A DNA stretch of 64,000 nt, taken from the NCBI GenBank assembly GCA_011503125.2, contig WWBZ02000040.1, positions 2,046,001-2,110,000 of the forward strand, written 5' to 3'. The notes below the pieces were generated by a model, which saw nothing but the letters and a program-made list of their open reading frames with translations, made no database searches and was not told the DNA's origin. The position numbers were made by a program, and so were the translations under genes. This stretch comes from Botryosphaeria dothidea (lineage: Eukaryota; Ascomycota; Dothideomycetes; Botryosphaeriales; Botryosphaeriaceae). This document shows, in pieces, positions 50,692-62,444 of this stretch; position 1 is the stretch's first letter; each line of letters starts with the position of its first letter.

Positions 50692-51531
50692 ATGACCACT
50701 GCAAATTCCAACCAACCGCTTACTCTCGCCGGCAAAACAGCTATTGTCACCGGAGCTTCACGTGGTATCGGTGCCGCTGTTGCCCTGGAGCTTGCTAACC
50801 GCGGAGCAATGGTGAGCGCCACGCATTCCATCCGTAGTGCCACGAGACTAATGAAGTTGATGTAGGTTGCTCTCACCTTTACTTCTGACAGCAGCGAGCA
50901 AGTCACCGAAGGACTCGTTGCTAAAATCAATGGTCTCGGAAATGGCGCAGCGGCAATAAAGATTCGAGCAGACCTCCGTCAACTTGACGCCCCGAAGAAA
51001 GTCGTGGCCGAGACGACGGCTGCTTTTGGCAACGCCATCGACATTCTCGTCAACAACGCAGGCTGCGAGGTGATCAAGCCACTGGCTCAGATCACGCCGG
51101 AAGAGTACGCATACTGCATGGATCTCAACGTGCGCGGCGCCCTGTTCATGAGTCAAGCCGTGGTGCCACACCTTCGCAAGCCGGGTCGGATCATCAACAT
51201 GTCATCGGTTGGCGCACGCGTGGGCCTGCCGGGAGGAAGTGTGTACCTGACGTCCAAAGCAGCACTGGAGGGCCTCACGCGTGCTCTGGCTACAGAACTC
51301 GGGCCGCAGGGTCACACGGCCAACGCAATCGAGCCCGGACCGACCAAATCGGACATGCTGGACAGGATCCCGGCGGAGATCATAGAGTTGCAGAAGAAGA
51401 TGACACCGGTGGAGAACAGGGTAGGCGTGCCCGAAGACGTTGCTCTTCTAACGGCAATGGTGGCAGAGCCGCAGAGTGGCTGGATGACGGGGCAGGCCAT
51501 ATCGGCATCTGGTGGATATTTAATGTCGTGA
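50692..51531 (+). CDS. Classical short-chain dehydrogenase/reductase
   Basis: NAD(P)-dependent oxidoreductase of the classical SDR family, similar in layout to 3-oxoacyl-ACP reductases and glucose dehydrogenase-like enzymes; the substrate is unknown. Two exons (50692-50811 and 50866-51531; 54-nt intron, phase 0) give 261 residues. The cofactor motif TGASRGIG begins near residue 20, NNAG is present, and the catalytic residues are Ser154, Tyr167 and Lys171 (YLTSK). The C-terminal SGWMTGQAISASGGYLMS is typical. It is clearly distinct from the melanin reductase at 36.8 kb: residues around the active site and the C-terminus differ. It lies 13 kb from the melanin cluster with housekeeping genes between, so a melanin role is not suggested. 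It is divergent from EMG1. Confidence 0.88.
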
Positions 51532-52633
51532 GCAGGTTGAGCCGCGACCCGGCGAGCTGGCTGCGGCGGGTGTCAAGGGCTTGTGGCGCAGGTAGATAGC
51601 AACAGCGAGGGCCGTCTTCATGCGGTGCCCTTCAATCTCATCGGCCGTCTCCTGCGCTCTTTCGAAACTCAAACAAAGCGGCACCCGAGTCGGCACCGGC
51701 ACTCAGTCGAAGCCCGAAGAAGCAGTGGGCTAAGCGCGCACATCCATCCAACAGCAGCCCCACCAGCATCGGGTCACCTTTGGCGCTGTGCTGGCCGTTG
51801 TGGGGATAACGTGACCAGGGCGGGCGGCTATGGGGGCGCAGAGGACGCGGTAAGGCTCCAGGGATGTGCGCGCGAGCGAAGGCGCCGCCCAGACGCCGAC
51901 TGGCGGAGATCACACAACTTTCAAACGCCGCCAAGACGCGCTCCACCAACATCACCCTCTGAAGGGAGACGGACGGCGTCGCATCAGCGGCTGGAGTCAA
52001 GCCCGCATGAGCCCCGCCCCAGCCATGCCTGCCCACGCGATTCGTCCGCGCCCGTACCTGGCGCTAGTCAGGAGACAATCCCAAGACACTTCCTCGACGT
52101 CTGCAGTTACCGCTACAATACTCAACCCAGCTTATCGCCGGGTTGCACCGGCCTCGCCATCTGACGCCTCCACCGTCTTGCGCCTGCTGTAATCTGGCAC
52201 GCCTGCGCTTGAAGGTGGTACGATTTTTCGTCGCTGCCAAGCTTCAAATGCCGGCATTCCCTCCTCCCAACGCCATATTCAATATCGCGAGGAGCTGTGT
52301 TTCTTCGTCACTTGCTGCTGCTCCTTCGTTAATCCAGCAGCCCGCTGATCGCTCACTCGAGCCTCCCTGCTTTCCCTTCACTTAACCTTGAGTGCTGGCA
52401 CTTTGTTATGTATGTATGCTGCTTGACTCTCATCCTAGGTCCGCAAAGCTAATCTTGCTTCAAGAAAAAAAAACATTATACCGCCTTTTAATAACCGCCG
52501 TTCATCGTTCATCACCTCTCGAGCTGGCCTCGTCGGCGCCTAATTTCGCTCGGTAGTCCGCCATTTCAGCCTACCGCTACCGCTCCAGACCCATCCATTC
52601 CCGCGAACAGCCCAGCGCGACATCTGGGTACGG
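51532..52633. other. Intergenic: SDR 3' flank and NoxB promoter
   Basis: No convincing gene. The left half contains overlapping GC-rich frames on both strands without similarity. The right half (52.3-52.6 kb) is C/T-rich and probably carries the NoxB promoter and 5' UTR. Confidence 0.6.
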
Positions 52634-54437
52634 ATGTCATCATACGCCTCCAGCTTGACCGGCAAGGAGCGGTCGAGATGGCCGCCCTTGACCCGCATGC
52701 TCCTTTCGGGTGAGATGAGCGGCACGCCCATCAGGGAAGAGACATTAAGGGAGCGCTTCGATCGGTGGATGGTCAACGAAGGATGGCGCAGGCTGACCGT
52801 TTTCCTGTTCATGCTGGTCCACTTGATGATTTTCGGCTTCGGCATGGTACATTATGGCCTGAAAGACAACTTGACCCAGTCGCGACAGCAGTTCGGAATC
52901 ACTTTCGTCATCGCCCGTTCCGCTGCGCTTGTCCTCCATTTCGATGTCGCCCTGATCCTCTTCCCGGTTTGCCGTAATCTCATTTCGTTACTGCGCCGCA
53001 CTCCGCTGAACGGAATCATCCAATTCGACAAGAACATCACCTTCCACAAGCTCGTTGCTTGGTCCATCGTCTTCTTCTCCTGGGTCCACACCGTCGCCCA
53101 CTGGGTCAACCTGGGCCGTTTCTCTGCCGCCAACAACCTTGGCTTCGTCGGCTTCCTCCTTGCCAACTTGGTCACTGGGCCCGGATGGACCGGTTATGTC
53201 ATGCTCATTGCTTTGATGGCCATGGTTTTCACCTCCGTTGAGAAGCCGCGCCGCGCAAATTACGAGCGTTTCTGGTATACCCATCACTTCTTCATCATCT
53301 TCTTCGTTATGTGGTCCATCCATGGAGCTTTCTGTATGATTCGTCCGGACTTTGCACCCTATTGCAACACCGTCGGTGTTTTCTGGCAATATTGGATGTA
53401 CGGCGGTTTCCTCTACCTGGCCGAGAGAATCGCACGTGAAGTGCGCGGGAAGCACAAGACATACGTTTCCAAGGTTATTCAGCACCCCAGCAATGTCTGC
53501 GAAATCCAGATCAAGAAAGAGAACACCAAGACGCAGGCTGGACAGGTAATTCCTCTGTCTCTTTTCGGTCTTGGCTTCCGCTAACGTTATCCAGTACATC
53601 TTCTTGTGCTGCCCTGAGGTCTCCGTTTGGCAATACCACCCTTTCACTCTCACAAGTGCTCCTGAGGAAGACTATATTTCCGTCCACGTCCGTTGTGTTG
53701 GAAACTTCACCAGAGCTTTGGCAAAGGCGCTGGGTTGCGAGTTTGACAGGAAAGATTCGAAGGAGAAGGGAACCGCCGTCGTCAGCGGTGCGGCAGATGA
53801 AAAGACTGTGGACCCGAGTCTCCGCAGGATATTGCCCCGTGTCTACGTTGACGGCCCCTTCGGAAGTGCTTCAGAGGATGTCTTCAAGTTCGAGATTGCG
53901 GTTCTGGTTGGTGCGGGTATCGGTGTGACGCCTTTCGCCTCGATTTTGAAGAGCATTTGGTACCGGATGAACTATCCACAGGGGAAGACGCGGTTGAGGA
54001 AAGTGTACTTCTTTTGGATCTGCAGAGACTTTGGTTCCCTGGAGTGGTTCAGGTCTCTCCTATTGGCTATCGAGGCCCAGGACTTGGAGGACCACATTGA
54101 GATCCACACAGTAAGTCATGCCAGCTAGCCGTCAGCCTTTCCACAAGCTAACGTCCATCAGTACCTCACTGCCAAGGTCAAGATCGATGACGCGACAAAC
54201 ATCATGATCAACGATGCCAACGCCGAACAAGACGCGATCACGGGCCTGCGCGCTCCTACCAACTTTGGTCGTCCAAACTGGGATATGATCTTCAAGTCTA
54301 TCCGCAAGATCCACACTCCCGCGGAAGCTGGTGTTTTCTTCTGCGGGCCCAAGGGTCTGGGCAGCCAGTTGCACATCAAGTGTAACATGTACACGGATAA
54401 GGACTTCCATTTTGTTTGGGGCAAGGAGAACTTCTAA
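52634..54437 (+). CDS. NOXB: NADPH oxidase NoxB (gp91phox family)
   Basis: Membrane flavocytochrome that passes electrons from NADPH through FAD and two hemes to oxygen, making superoxide. In fungi NoxB works with NoxR, Rac and Pls1 in ascospore germination and infection structures. Exons are 52634-53545, 53595-54110 and 54162-54437, giving 567 residues. Heme ligands pair as expected: His138 and His152 in one helix (spacing 14), His217 and His230 in another (spacing 13). The FAD motif is HPFTLTS. The NADPH site shows VGAGIGVTPFASIL and FFCGPKGLG, and the protein ends HFVWGKENF. No EF-hands are seen, so it is not the NoxC type. An N-terminal extension (SRWPPLTRMLLSGE) before the first membrane helix separates NoxB from NoxA and supports the chosen start. 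Both introns keep frame. Confidence 0.92.
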
Positions 54438-56541
54438 TATGCACGACTCATGTTTTCCTTCGATGCACAGCGGTGTTGTAGTATTTTTTTTTGATCATGT
54501 TCGAACTAGAAAGGGGGAGAAAGAAGCTTGGAGGGGGAAGTATTGGAAGTCGAAGAAGTACATCTTTGTCCCATTTTTTTTTAGTAAGTGCGCATGATAC
54601 CGTCCCACGGCTGGTTCTCGTTTTGCAACCTTTTCGATCTGTAGAAAACAAGGGTATGCCTCGTATAGCAAAGCATAGCGAATGAGGTATCTGAATTTCA
54701 AGAGAAATCTTCAAGATTATGGCCGAGATGAGCAAGATAACGATATTGAGATGCTTGATGCCTTGGCCATTACATGCCGAGCACTGGATTCGAAGGCTAC
54801 GCGGCCGTGACGGGAGGGGCAAGCGGCAATTCGAAACGAACAAGCTGTGGCCAAGATCTGAAGCACTTTGCCCAACCGGGCGTACGTCAGCAAGAGTATC
54901 AGAAATCGTACGATTTGCCTGACAACCAAGGAATATTTTGTATGAGATTTGGCGATGCAGCGCACGCAGCAAGCGACCACCGGCGTGACAACATCGCCAT
55001 CATGCCTCCACATCCTCGCCGCAAATCAATCATCTCCAAACAATATAAGCCAAGATGAACCTGAATCCGTATTCATGTGCCATTTGCATCCAGGGCGTGG
55101 TTGTTGATCTATCATACTTTTTGAAGCAGATTAGTGGATGACAGCGTTTGAAATGATTCCGACTTTCCCCCCTTTGCTCCGAGTCGTTGTCTCGAGTAAC
55201 CTGCTCACTTCCCGAGAGTCTCCTTGCTGGTGCAGAATGCTGCCGTCTTTGCCGTATCCCCTGTTTGGTGTAGCGCAACCCCTATTTTTTTCGGCAAGAG
55301 GCTAGCCCTGCGAGATGCAAAGGTGTAACATGTGCTCCGCCGCAGCTCGGAGACTCGGGGGTTTATCATTTCCGCACGCTTACGCTACCTATAACGAGGA
55401 CACGCCACACCTCTTCAAAAATATTTCGAGACGGGTCTATTGGTACACTGTGACGCCTGAGACAACACTGTTGCATGCTCCATGTGTTGAGACAAGAGAG
55501 ACCCAATTGCGCGCGCCAGAGACAAAATGGCAGACAGCCCAGTTCAACAGCTCGAAACTACCCGACCTCGCACAAAACAGAAGGTTGCCGAAAACTCCTG
55601 TTCGCCTCCAGTGCCAGCGCTAGGTCATCCACACTGACGTTTTTGCGTCGTAGAGAAAATACGGAACAGGTTCCCTTTCCCAACCTCTTGATTCCCGCGA
55701 GAACCTTGAATCCCCACTTCTTGACAAATCCCAGACGATACCTCTCAGGATCAGAACCCACCAAGCTGCCTCTATGTGGTCTGCATGCCAGTCCAGTCCC
55801 CTGTGGCATCAGTGTCGGATCGCACTGTAGAAGTCCGGATATCGAGGCCATCCTCTCGAGTTCTTCTCCCTCAGATGGAGAAAACGACAGGTAAGTGATT
55901 GAGTTGGAAACTGCTGACTTAATGCAACCGAGAAACCAAGTGGCAGTCACATAGAGCCTATAGAGACTAGGGTTATGTTATTTATTCTGCGGAAAAATTT
56001 CCTCTTCCCAATTCAATCTTCTGCCAGAGCCATTGACCACGATTGGTATGTAGCCAGTTTTTGCCCTCCAATGGTTCCACTGGACAAGGGTCCTGGGAAG
56101 TTTCAATAAAGGAATAAAAAAAAACTTCGGAGTTTGCTTGAGCCCATGTCCAGCTGGGGAGTTTGGACTAAGTACGAAGTTCTCAAGTACACGTTTGTAG
56201 GCACAACATTGCAACAAAGAGGAAAACGGTCGAAGTCTTAAGTGGGAAGGCAGAAGTGGCCCAGGTTTTCGTAAATATGTTCGAACGTGCCGCGAAAAGC
56301 ATTTAAAACATCAGCTGCATTCGTACAGTTCCCCATGTTGTGACAGCCAGTGACTTTGGACCCCGGGTAACGCTTGGCAGAATACGACATCACTTGAATA
56401 TTTACCGTGTATACAATGATGCAAAAATTTACTAACAGGTTCATGGCCTAGCTGAGGGAATTTGATGTGGTTCACAAAGCTGGTCAGCCTTCGGGGGGTG
56501 CACACAATGAAATATAATGTTAACAGGCCGCACTCTCTGTC
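54438..56541. other. Intergenic, nothing recognised
   Basis: About 2.1 kb between NoxB and the 5S rRNA gene. Short A/T-rich runs follow the NoxB stop codon. Open frames reach about 174 codons but show no similarity or splice partner. Confidence 0.55.
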
Positions 56542-56660
56542 ACGTACGACCATAGGTCGCAGAATATAGGGCTTCCCGTCCGCTCAGCCGTACTCAAGCT
56601 GCGAACCGGCCGATTAGTACTCAAGTGGGTGACCATTGGGGAATCCCGGCTGTTGTACGT
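56542..56660 (+). rRNA. 5S ribosomal RNA
   Basis: A 119-nt sequence with the features of ascomycete 5S rRNA. The ends pair over nine positions (ACGTACGAC with GTTGTACGT, one G-U). The conserved core GGGCTTCCCGTCCGCTCAGC is present, followed by the late block AAGTGGGTGACCATTGGGGAATCCCGG (internal promoter and loop E region, written here in two overlapping parts: AAGTGGGTGACC and GGGGAATCCCGG). A run of T starts at the 3' end and would stop RNA polymerase III. Dispersed single 5S genes are the normal state in filamentous fungi. The helix III and loop sequences look intact, so it is probably functional. Confidence 0.92.
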
Positions 56661-56670
56661 TTTTTGTTTT
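56661..56670 (+). terminator. RNA polymerase III T-run terminator of 5S
   Basis: TTTTTGTTTT directly follows the 5S gene, whose last base is also T. Such T runs end RNA polymerase III transcription. Confidence 0.75.
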
Positions 56671-57942
56671 GCTCGGTCATCTTTTTTGGCCGCCATGTGG
56701 GGGCCGAGGGTGGACCCGGACATCTTTTAGCGGGCTACCTCCACAAATAACGGGATTACAAATGCGAAATAAGATCGGTGAAAACTGGACGAAAAGTTTT
56801 AAGAAAGAGATAGTTGGAATTGAAATGCAGGAGTGGGCGAAGTCTAGTCTTACTCTGGGGAGGCGAGATGCCAAGCGAAACAGCGCAGGAATGTCTACCC
56901 AATCGGCGCATTTTCCGAGCTAAAGATCCTCAGTAGAAAACAGCCCGTGCTTGCATGCATGGTTGCATACGGAGTAATCCCCGACACTTGACGCTGGTGT
57001 ATGAGCCCACATCCTGACCTTGCCCTTATCAGTCCGGCCCAACCACTTCCGTGAACACACCCATGCAGCGCTATACAATATGAGAAGAAAGGAGCCTTGC
57101 CCCATAGCTATCCTTGCTCCCTTCCCCCGAATCTCTTCAGCCGACTTCGGCAACGCCCGCTCTGTCTGTGCGGTCGGGCTTACTCCGTCCATTCTCTCAC
57201 TTTACTCCGACGCATATCGTATACAAAATCCGCAGACGAATAATCAAACAATATCAATCGGCTGTTCCCTCCACGCTCCTAGTTTACCCTTGCAATGTCT
57301 GGCTTATCTTAGGTAGCAGAACTTTTCACAAGCATTCGGATCGCAAGACGTTACCGAACAAGCTTGTGACTCCTCCTTGACGAATGCGCAATACCCATGG
57401 CGTCAAGCGAGCCGAGCGCGAGCCTGATGATCGAGCTTCGAATGGAATTGCTTCCTCCGCAATGGTGCACAGTTGGCTAAATTGGCTGTATAAGCATGAA
57501 TCAGTTTGAAAAAGATACACACGCTCCTTAACACTAACAGAATTTCTATGGCTGAGACAAATAGCACTGGAGCCGAAGCCCATGATCATTAGGATTGTGT
57601 TGAGCTTGGAGGGCATTGCAAAGCATGAAGAAGTCGGCCCGATCCGTAGTGGATATTGCGGCACGAGAACTGAAGGGTGTCACTGGCGGTGACCCACTGC
57701 GGCACTGGCATTCCCAGAGTGCCGGGATAACAGAACACCCAAAATGGCCTTTGAATCCACATCGACGAAGTCGAGACGTGTCATCCAAGTCATAGGATGT
57801 TGAGCATCAGGGGTGAGGAGGCACAGCAGATAAGAAATGTATACTGATATATAATTTGAAGAAGGGCGGTGCCAATGAAGACCGCTCGTGATTTGCAGAC
57901 TCTCTAATTCCCTTCTGATCAGTTACAAAACGAAAAACCAAA
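56671..57942. other. Intergenic between 5S rRNA and acyltransferase
   Basis: About 1.3 kb with only short frames (up to 112 codons) of no recognised similarity. The last few hundred bases are the upstream region of the acyltransferase gene. Confidence 0.55.
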
Positions 57943-59502
57943 ATGCCTCACAGTCAGCCACGGAAAGAGAAGAGAGCGGTTCAGGTCGTCGACTTGGAGA
58001 AGGATCCCAAAGAAGAGATCTTTCCTGTCAGTGACCTCGACTGTGTGATGCCTCGGATGACTATAGCAATTACTTCTAGCTACAAGCTCGACGATAACGC
58101 CGATCGTGAGGCTGTCATTACGGATTTGGCCGAAGGTCTCCGAAAGACCATGGAAGAATACCGTTCCCTTGCCGGTTCCCTCGAGACGGATGCAAAGGGC
58201 AAGCTTTTCGTCCGCCGCACCACGGATCAAGTCCAGTTCAACATCGGAATAAATCACCTTGAACATGTTGACTTCCCATCTTACGCTGAACTCGAGCAGC
58301 GTGAATTCCCCGTATCTGAGCTCAACGAACGCCTCCTACCACATGAGTTTACCCCTTTAGCAGCTCCCACGCCTACCAAAGGGGTACCGGTCACCATGGT
58401 GCAGCTCAATTTCATCCGCGGTGGACTCATCATTGGCACTGTGATCCATCACGTTTGTGTGGATGCAAAGGGTATAGACGCTGTCATGAGCAGGTAAGAA
58501 GCAGTGCATCCCCAATGTTGGAGTAAGAATTTTACTGATAACCACGTTAGATGGGCTGCCAATTCGCGAGCTCTGTCAACCGGTCCGTCTACTCTTCATT
58601 AGGACATTACTCGAATGATATACAATCAAGTCCTCTAATACATGATAGGCACTTCACCGCCTCCATTCGACCCAAGGTGCCTCGATATTTCCGGTCTTAA
58701 TTCCGCTACGCCACTCCCGAAAGAACGCATTCAAGAGGTTGAAGCAAGAATACGCTCTCTCAAATATTCACCTCAAATTCCCTCAATAGACCTGGAACCT
58801 TCAGATATGGGTCAAGCAATCTTCCACTTCAGCACAAGTAGCCTTGCCGGTCTCAAGACTGCCGCGACCCCTCACAGACCGGGCGAGTGGATATCAACCT
58901 GTGACGCAGTCGCTGCCTTGATGTGGCGCTGCGTCGCGCGAGCACGCCTGGACTACCTCGGCCTCACAGCCGACACCCCCCACCCCATCGTACTCGAGCA
59001 CTCCCTCAATGTCCGGGACTACGTCAAGCCCCCCGTTCCTGACACGTACCCAGGCAACGTGGTATCTTTCTCATGTGTTGAGACTAGCCTGGACAGGTTG
59101 CTTGCCCCGGACTCTCTCTCGGAGCATGCGGTTGCCGTGCGTGCTGCGGTGAACAAGTGGCGTTCATGGAGCATAATCAAAGACACGATGGACTACGTTG
59201 CTTCATTCACCGACCGTTCCGGGATCCAATTCAATCTGGATATCATCAAGGGAATCGATGCACTTGTGACGAACTGGCGGGTGGTTTCGGCATATCAGAC
59301 GTGGGACTTTGGGTTTGGGCCATTGCAGGCACTGCGGTGGGCAACTCCGGTGTTTGATGGGTACATGTTCTTTCTTCCGCAGAGGCCGAAGGATGATCCA
59401 GAAGAAGGTATGGAGGTTTACCTTGGCTTGGAGAAGAGCTGCATGGCAAGGCTGCTTCAAGACGAGGAGTTGGCCAAGTGGGCTGAAGTGAGAGGACATT
59501 AA
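57943..59502 (+). CDS. BAHD / trichothecene 3-O-acetyltransferase-type acyltransferase
   Basis: CoA-dependent acyltransferase family (transferase PF02458-like) that esterifies or amidates secondary metabolites; substrate unknown. Exons are 57943-58493, 58551-58582 (only 32 nt) and 58649-59502, giving 478 residues with frame kept. The catalytic HxxxD motif is H170-D174 in IGTVIHHVCVDAKG. The structural motif DFGFG is at 414-418, a normal variant of DFGWG, and is followed by LQALRWATPVFDGYMFFLP. Both lie at the usual distances for the family. Other family-like segments are ISTCDAVAALMWRCVARAR and YPGNVVSFSC. The donor of the second intron is GTCCGT, slightly unusual, but the splice is required to keep frame. 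No PKS, NRPS or terpene synthase gene is next to it, so it appears to be a lone gene. It converges with the broken protease gene; 182 bp separate their stops. Confidence 0.88.
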
Positions 59503-59684
59503 CAGATCGGTGAAAGAATCGAACGTCTGGCACTGACTTAGCAGAGTGTCTTACAAGATCAAAGAGACCCAAAACAGTGGTAGCACGTAGACCTGTAGTG
59601 GAAACAACATTAGGAGGAGCGGCATTACGCTTCCGAATGTCTCCCAGCCGTTTGAATGCAGGAATGAGCTAGATTGAATACTGA

Positions 59685-61605
59685 TCACAACCTTGAGGTA
59701 TCGAGCGATCCCGGGTGCTTGAGCCACTTAGCCACTTGGACAATCATGTCCCTTTTGGTTTCCTCTGATTGTCCATCGCCGACCTTGGCCGCTGGAGCAA
59801 ACACATCCCACACTTTCACATATTTGTGCCCACTTGCTGGAGTTGTGCCGATGGCATTGAAAGATCTACGTATCCCTTCATTACTCTTCAGGGAACGCAA
59901 ATCATCAAGTGTGACGCAGTCCCCCTGTGTGTTCTTCAGGAGAGCCCGCTGTGCTGCGAATTGTACGCAATGTAATATCAGCGCTGCCAGACCTGCAGCG
60001 AGCGCCGTAGCAACACTCGAACCAGTCAGAAGCCTGCCTCTATCAAGCTTGACTTCGGCATCGCCTAGCTCCTCTTGAACGACGTTGTGTCCAGGCAAGA
60101 GGAAGTCAACCGGAGAATCTCCGACCCACTCATACGCCTCGCCAGAAGCAACCGCCGCACCAATCTTGACACATTGGTTGCTTGCAGCGGGGTACATTTT
60201 TCTTTGCTCTGGGCCTTGGTCGCTGGCTGCGCAGAATAGCAGGATGCCCCGCTTAGCCGCATCTTCAAGGGCGGTGACGAGCCTGGCTATGTGAACCTGG
60301 TCCTTGTTCGTCTGCTCTATCGTCTAGGACATAGAGATGATGTCCACCTCTCTGTCTATTCCCGCACGGATTGCCTATTACGGAAAGAATCAGTTTGTGA
60401 ATTGAGCAGAAGACACTGCTCAAAATACCTTTTCAGCGCTTTCCGCAGTTATCTGCCGGTGTCCTTGCGGACTAATATGTTCGTCGAGTCTGAGCACAAA
60501 CAGCTTGACCTTCGGGCAGATCTGGCATATGAAGTTCGCCATGACGGTGCCATGCCCACTGCTGGTGACAAAGTACGGCGCATGACGATTCTTGGAATTA
60601 TTGCGACAGAAACTTTGGCCTCCTACGACCCTATTTATTAGCGCCTGTTCCTTGATGTCGAAGCCGTCATCTATCAGAGCAACGGTAATAGGGTTGCCGA
60701 GAGCTGAGCCAGTGTCATCCAACTCGATGTGTTGATGGACATCGGCGAAGTCTTTCATGTATGAAAGCCATTTGTGTTGGTCTTGCGGTAGGCCCGGCGT
60801 AGCTGGAAGTTCACTACCGAACTCCCGCCTCCTCTGAATGGCCCGGTCTCGTGAGATCTCGATCTTTGGAGGGATAGACGCTTGAGAGTTTTCCAGATCA
60901 GTCTGTGCTGCCGCAGATTTAGCTTGCTTTCGTGTCTTGTTGCGGTTCTCCTGCAGCCGCTCCATAAATGCGTCCAAATTATCCTTCATTTTTTTGCGTT
61001 TCTCCAGTCTCTGGTTTCTATCAGCTGAATGAGCGGAGCAAAAATGCGCAGGCGTGACGCTTTGCACTTACCTGCGTCTCGGATACTGTAACTTTTTTAA
61101 GCTTTTCCAACGTGTTCAATCCTTCCGGCTCACTCTAACTTCGCAGAATGGCGTTGTTACCGGTCCAATACAGGCGTACCTCCTCGACTTCCCTTGCAGC
61201 TTTGAATATGGTTTCTGAGCTGAGATCTGGCTTCTGCCAATCCCAGATCTGCACCACCTCGATTCCATTTCCTGCCAATGCATTCTCGATGGTCTCGTCA
61301 CTGTGCGACGGCTCTTTGCGGTCATCAACGGAAATATTGAGAATGCAGCGGACGCCCTTTTTCCACAACCAATCAAACACGACTGCGTTATCGTTGCGAC
61401 TCTCCCCATCTTTCATCAGGGTCTTGTGCCCGAAATTGGAGGGCACTGGTTCCGGCTTCTCGAACGCAAAGTGCGAAAGACCAACCAATTTCAGTGTGTC
61501 CTCGAACTCGAGATACTCCATGTCGACAAGCCTTTGCTTATTGAACTTGGATGGCCCATCGACTAGGGAGAAGGATATCTCTTTTTCTACGGCGCGGTCA
61601 GTCAT
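59685..61605 (-). pseudogene. Subtilisin-like (S8) protease with two in-frame TAG codons
   Basis: Exons 61072-61605, 60429-61010 and 59685-60374 splice in frame to 602 codons. Two sense positions are TAG: codon 157 (61135-61137) in LRS*SEPEGL and codon 389 (60324-60326) in DIISMS*TIE. From my knowledge of related fungal proteases both positions are normally Trp. The catalytic triad is intact: Asp292 (VALIDDGFD), His331 (SSGHGTVMAN) and Ser492 (TGSSVATALAAG). No secretion signal is seen, which suits the intracellular fungal S8 group. The N-terminal region (to about 155) is a domain I cannot name; a Lys/Arg-rich linker follows. An in-frame stop precedes the ATG at 61605, and an inverted-repeat element begins 37 bp upstream, so the true N-terminus may be lost. 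Each TAG equals a C-to-T change at CpA on the opposite strand, the RIP pattern. Likely a young pseudogene; readthrough or extra splicing is possible. Confidence 0.75.
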
Positions 61606-61641
61606 CGGATGCTAAAGGGGCTCGGGAAGCAGACTCTGCCT

Positions 61642-62265
61642 CCACTTGGCAAGCCATTTTACTAAGCCGCTTGGCAAGCCGGCCTCAGCCTTCGCTTAAC
61701 CAAGTTTAGCTTAACTTATCAAGCTAGCTCTAAGGGCTGGCTTACTAAGCGGCTTCGTATTAAGCTACTCCAAAGGCGTATTTCTTTATATCTTTTAGAT
61801 ACGGAGAGTCTATCTATAATAACGACTTAGCTATTAGAAAATATCCTGAAAGTAGCTTATTCTATTGGTGAAAAGTAAGTAGAATTTCTAGAGTGGATCT
61901 TTTAGATCTTCTCTGGAGTACGAGAAGGACGTACGTAGGAACGTGCGTAGATAAGCTAAGCTCTTTAAAGTAGGTGCACGTAATAGGGCACGGATGTGAG
62001 GCCCGGGTCGGGGTCTCTGAACCAACCAGCCACAGCGCCAAAAAGACGACAATATTCGATCTGCCCAGGATCGAATATAGAGACCTTATATATGTGCTAA
62101 TGTTCATGTAACCACGGGTTCGAGGTGGGGGCATGACACGGATCTAAGCCGACTTCCAAGCCATTAAGTCAAGCCGCCTCTAGAGGGTCGACTTGCCAAG
62201 CGGGCGCTTGCCAAGACTAAGCCTGGGGTCCCTTATGGCTTGACTTGACTTGACTTGCTAAGTGG
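61642..62265. mobile_element. Candidate non-autonomous inverted-repeat element (MITE-like)
   Basis: An AT-rich, non-coding stretch between two genes. The left end reads CCACTTGGCAAGCC and the right end, reverse-complemented, CCACTTAGCAAGTC: 12 of 14 bases match and both differences are transitions. Inner copies CCGCTTGGCAAGCCGGC (left) and CCGCTTGGCAAGTCGAC (right, reversed) repeat the pattern, again with transitions. CTTGGCAAG also occurs once outside, near 62329, so the right boundary is uncertain, and I see no clear target-site duplication. No transposase frame is present. The many TA dinucleotides and transition differences fit a RIP-mutated element. The family is not identified. Confidence 0.5.
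62053..62079. repeat. Perfect hairpin inside the inverted-repeat element
   Basis: ATATTCGATC and GATCGAATAT form a perfect 10-bp inverted repeat around a 7-nt loop (TGCCCAG), within the candidate mobile element. Confidence 0.7.
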
Positions 62266-62444
62266 GAGCGCTGAATGCATCCGGCCAGCAGTGCTGCTGG
62301 CGTTTGGCAGTACTGCCTTGGCTTGGCAAGTATGCCTCATCGACAGTCAACGCCATAGGCAGTCAAGCCTCACCCCAATCGGTCGGCCTACCTTCGTCAC
62401 TATCTATTGCTGTCCGATATGCTGTTCTGACGCCTGGCTAATAC

